Under the pieces are notes generated by a model. It saw only the letters and a program-made list of their open reading frames with translations. It made no database searches and had not been told where the DNA came from. 64,000 nucleotides of DNA, from the NCBI GenBank assembly GCA_046349435.1, contig JAXMCI010000040.1, forward strand, positions 6,350-70,349. Reading direction: 5' to 3'. Each line of letters begins with the position of its first letter. Position 1 is the stretch's first letter. Positions 62,117-64,000 of this stretch are shown here, one piece after another. This stretch comes from JAXMCI01 sp046349435 (GTDB lineage: Bacteria > Pseudomonadota > Alphaproteobacteria > Dongiales > Dongiaceae). The translations under genes were made by a program, and so were the position numbers.

Positions 62117-62472
62117 GAGGATGGCACGCCGAGGCGCCGAGGCCGCCGAGGGTCGTGCGACGACGGAGACGGGCGCGCGCGTGGCAGGCAAGGAAGGGTT
62201 CACGCGAAGGCGCGAAGACGCGAAGAGGAGGCGCGAGACAATCATACGTTGTCATTGCCGGGCTTGACCCGGCAATCCAGGGCCCGCGCACCGGAGCTCG
62301 GGGCGGCATGGATCGCCGGGTCAAGCCCGGCGATGACAATTGGAAAAGGGGCGCCCTCCGCGTCCTCCGCGGCTCCGCGTGAGAAAACCCTTCGGCGGCG
62401 CCGCGATGCCGCCCGGCATCGCCTTCGCGCCTTCGCGGCTTCGCGTGCAAAACCGTCACCGCGCCGCGCATG
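62117..62472. repeat. Composite intergenic repeat region
   Basis: 356 bases without a gene, made of several short repeats: GCACGCCGAGGCGCCGAGG (62125-62145), ACGCGAAGGCGCGAAG (62203-62222), CTCCGCGTCCTCCGCGGCTCC (about 62355-62378) and GCCTTCGCGCCTTCGCGGC (about 62421-62440), plus the palindromic element at 62249-62340. The two GAAGGCGCGAAG-type blocks are in opposite orientation on either side of the palindrome. It lies between the ATPase and permease genes of one operon. Confidence 0.75.
62249..62340. repeat. Dispersed palindromic element, copy 4
   Basis: Arms TTGTCATTGCCGGGCTTGAC and GGGTCAAGCCCGGCGATGAC, about 92 bp, slightly longer than the other copies because of a longer centre. Complete at both ends. 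Confidence 0.85.
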
Positions 62473-63288
62473 TCAGTCATAGGAGTGGCCGGCCTTCAGC
62501 GCCTGGCGCACCAGCCGGGCGGTCTCGAGGAACTCCGGCGTCTCGCGGGCGTCGAGGGTGCGCTCGGGCGGCAGGCGGCTCTCGATGATCTCCAGGATGC
62601 GGCCGGGCCGCGGGCTCATCACCACGATGCGGCTGGAGAGGAACACCGCCTCGGCGATCGAGTGGGTGACGAAGATGATCGTCTTGCGGGTCTGCTCCCA
62701 GAGCCGCAGCAGCTGCTCGTTGAGATGGTCGCGGGTGATCTCGTCGAGCGCGCCGAACGGCTCGTCCATCAGCAGCAGCGGCGGCTCGAAGCTGAGCGCG
62801 CGGGCGATCGAGACGCGCTGCTGCATGCCGCCGGAGAGCTGCCAGGGGAACTTCCGCTCGAAGCCGTTGAGCCCGACCATGTCGAGATAGCGCACGGCGC
62901 GGGCCTCGCGCTCGGCCCGCCGCATGCCGGCGATCTCCAGCGGCAGGGTCACGTTGCGCAGCACGGTGCGCCAGGGATAGAGCGCCGGCGCCTGGAAGAC
63001 GTAGCCGTAGGCGCGCGCCTCGCGCGCCTGCTGCGGGCTCTGGCCGTTGACGGTGATCGCCCCGTCGCTCGGCTGGGCGAGGTCGGCGATCACCCGCAGC
63101 AGCGTCGTCTTGCCGCAGCCGGACGGGCCGATGAAGGAGACGAACTCGCCCCGCCGCACCGCGAGGTCGATGTCGGAGAGCGCGAAGACCGGCGTGTCGG
63201 CCGCCTGGAAGACGAGCGACAGCTTGCGGATGTCGATGACGCTCTCGGCCGGCGCCTCGCCGACCACCTTCAGGCTGACCCTGGCCAT
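62473..63288 (-). CDS. ABC transporter ATPase (NitT/TauT, SsuB/ThiZ type)
   Basis: A 271-residue ATPase. Walker A GPSGCGKTTLLR, Q-loop YVFQAPALYPWRTVLRNVTL, signature LSGGMQQRVSIARAL, Walker B LLLMDEPFGALDE, switch His in IFVTHSIAEAVFLS. It is separated from its permeases by the composite repeat region and starts 20 bases after the amidohydrolase gene. Confidence 0.93.
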   Translation of the reverse strand: MARVSLKVVGEAPAESVIDIRKLSLVFQAADTPVFALSDIDLAVRRGEFVSFIGPSGCGKTTLLRVIADLAQPSDGAITVNGQSPQQAREARAYGYVFQAPALYPWRTVLRNVTLPLEIAGMRRAEREARAVRYLDMVGLNGFERKFPWQLSGGMQQRVSIARALSFEPPLLLMDEPFGALDEITRDHLNEQLLRLWEQTRKTIIFVTHSIAEAVFLSSRIVVMSPRPGRILEIIESRLPPERTLDARETPEFLETARLVRQALKAGHSYD

Positions 63289-63307
63289 GGCGCCGCCGCC
63301 GCGCGCG

Positions 63308-64000
63308 TCAGGCGGCGTTGGCCCGCTCGACCATGGCGCGCAGCAGCACGTCGCAGCCGGCGGCGAGGTCGCCCTTCGTCGCGTTCTCGATCTCGTTGTG
63401 GCTGATGCCGTTCTCGCAGGGCACGAAGACCATGCCGGTGGGCGCCACCCGCGACATGTAGACGGCGTCGTGGCCGGCGCCGCTGATGATGCCGCGGGCC
63501 GGCAGCCCCAGCTCCTCCGAGGCGCGGCGCACCGCGCCGACGCAGTCGTCGGCGAAGCGCACCGGCGGCGAGTACCAGATCTCCTTGAAGTCGAGGGCGA
63601 GCCCGGCGGTCTCGGCGATCATCTGGCAGCGGCTCTTCAGCTCGACCCCCATCCCCTCCAGCACCTGCGCGTCGGGGTGGCGGAAATCGACGGTGAAGAA
63701 GACCTTGCCCGGGATGACGTTGCGCGAGTTCGGGCTGACCTGGAGCATGCCGACGGTGGCGCAGGCATTGGGCAGGTTGGCGAGCCCGATGCGGTTGACC
63801 TCCTCGACCATGCGGGCGACGCCGACCAGCGCGTCCTTGCGCCGCTTCATCGGGGTCGGGCCGGCATGGGCCTCCTGGCCGGTGACGGTGACCTCGTACC
63901 AGCGGATGCCCTGCACGCCCTCGACCACGCCGATCGTCTTGCCTTCGGCCTCGAGGATCGGGCCCTGCTCGATATGGGCCTCGAAGAAGGCGCCGACCGG
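63308..64000 (-). CDS. M20-family amidohydrolase (N-carbamoyl-L-amino-acid hydrolase/allantoate amidohydrolase type), C-terminal part
   Basis: 231 codons are visible; the N-terminus lies beyond the right edge. The visible part has AHIEQGPILEAEGKTIGVVE (first lobe with the metal-binding His-x-Glu), QEAHAGPTPMKRRKDALVG (the lid-domain Ala-His-Ala-Gly motif), SRNVIPGKVFFTVDFRHPD, SGAGHDAVYMSRVAPTGMVF then VPCENGISHNE (metal-binding residues). The family cleaves carbamoyl or ureido groups from amino acids or allantoate. Operon position with the NMT1-type importer suggests use of an imported ureide or hydantoin product. Confidence 0.9.
   Translation of the reverse strand, partial: PVGAFFEAHIEQGPILEAEGKTIGVVEGVQGIRWYEVTVTGQEAHAGPTPMKRRKDALVGVARMVEEVNRIGLANLPNACATVGMLQVSPNSRNVIPGKVFFTVDFRHPDAQVLEGMGVELKSRCQMIAETAGLALDFKEIWYSPPVRFADDCVGAVRRASEELGLPARGIISGAGHDAVYMSRVAPTGMVFVPCENGISHNEIENATKGDLAAGCDVLLRAMVERANAA

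Overview
This is a very GC-rich (roughly 70% by eye), densely coding bacterial chromosome segment. The order rplU-rpmA-obgE-proB-proA-nadD-rsfS, the alphaproteobacterial style of the translated genes, the BetI-like regulator and the abundance of ABC uptake systems point to an alphaproteobacterium, probably of the Rhodospirillales/Azospirillales type. This is inference from gene content; the genus cannot be fixed without a search. No CRISPR array, rRNA, prophage or complete insertion sequence was found.

Layout. 1-3.4 kb: edge fragment of a DUF1254 protein, an AraC regulator, a broken HTH gene, tRNA-Ser(CGA) and an acyltransferase. 3.4-13.5 kb: amine/polyamine region, with a copper amine oxidase on the minus strand, then a plus-strand operon of a cysteine hydrolase, a four-gene PotDABC-type importer and a flavin dehydrogenase, followed by a BetI-like repressor and an alpha/beta hydrolase that share a palindromic operator candidate. 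13.5-20.7 kb: secreted TAP-like hydrolase and the housekeeping block rplU to rsfS. 20.8-26.4 kb: a ribose/xylose-type ABC importer, an MFS exporter and a Fic protein. 26.5-33.0 kb: a minus-strand one-carbon operon (DUF1638, virulence-factor-like protein, two MetF-like reductases, MTHFR_C iron-sulfur protein, methyl-THF:corrinoid methyltransferase, ASKHA corrinoid activator). 33.4-36.7 kb: a periplasmic protein and a hybrid histidine kinase ending in an IclR-type effector domain. 36.6-42.4 kb: a Liv-type importer with a 3-hydroxyacyl-CoA dehydrogenase. 42.7-43.5 kb: a GNAT/DUF1778 toxin-antitoxin pair. 43.6-48.7 kb: a secreted protein, a 1158-residue flavin/iron-sulfur oxidoreductase and an HdeD membrane protein. 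48.7-53.2 kb: a Pnkp/Hen1 RNA-repair operon carrying frameshifts. 53.5-58.6 kb: a sugar importer without its own ATPase, an aldose epimerase and an SDR. 59-64 kb: an NMT1/THI5-type importer with an M20 amidohydrolase running off the edge.

How the genes fit together. The window is dominated by scavenging: five different ABC importers, each next to an enzyme that would act on its substrate. The one-carbon operon has the parts for moving methyl groups from a corrinoid protein to tetrahydrofolate and oxidising or reducing them, but the substrate methyltransferase and the corrinoid protein are not in this window.

Dispersed hairpin repeats of two main families (about 80 bp and about 120 bp) appear seven times. 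Every copy lies between co-oriented genes of one operon. One copy has altered the C-terminus of ObgE and another supplies the C-terminus of the methyltransferase. The strongest leads are the kinase-IclR fusion, the incomplete corrinoid/THF module, the frameshifted RNA-repair operon, and the repeat-driven changes at obgE/proB.
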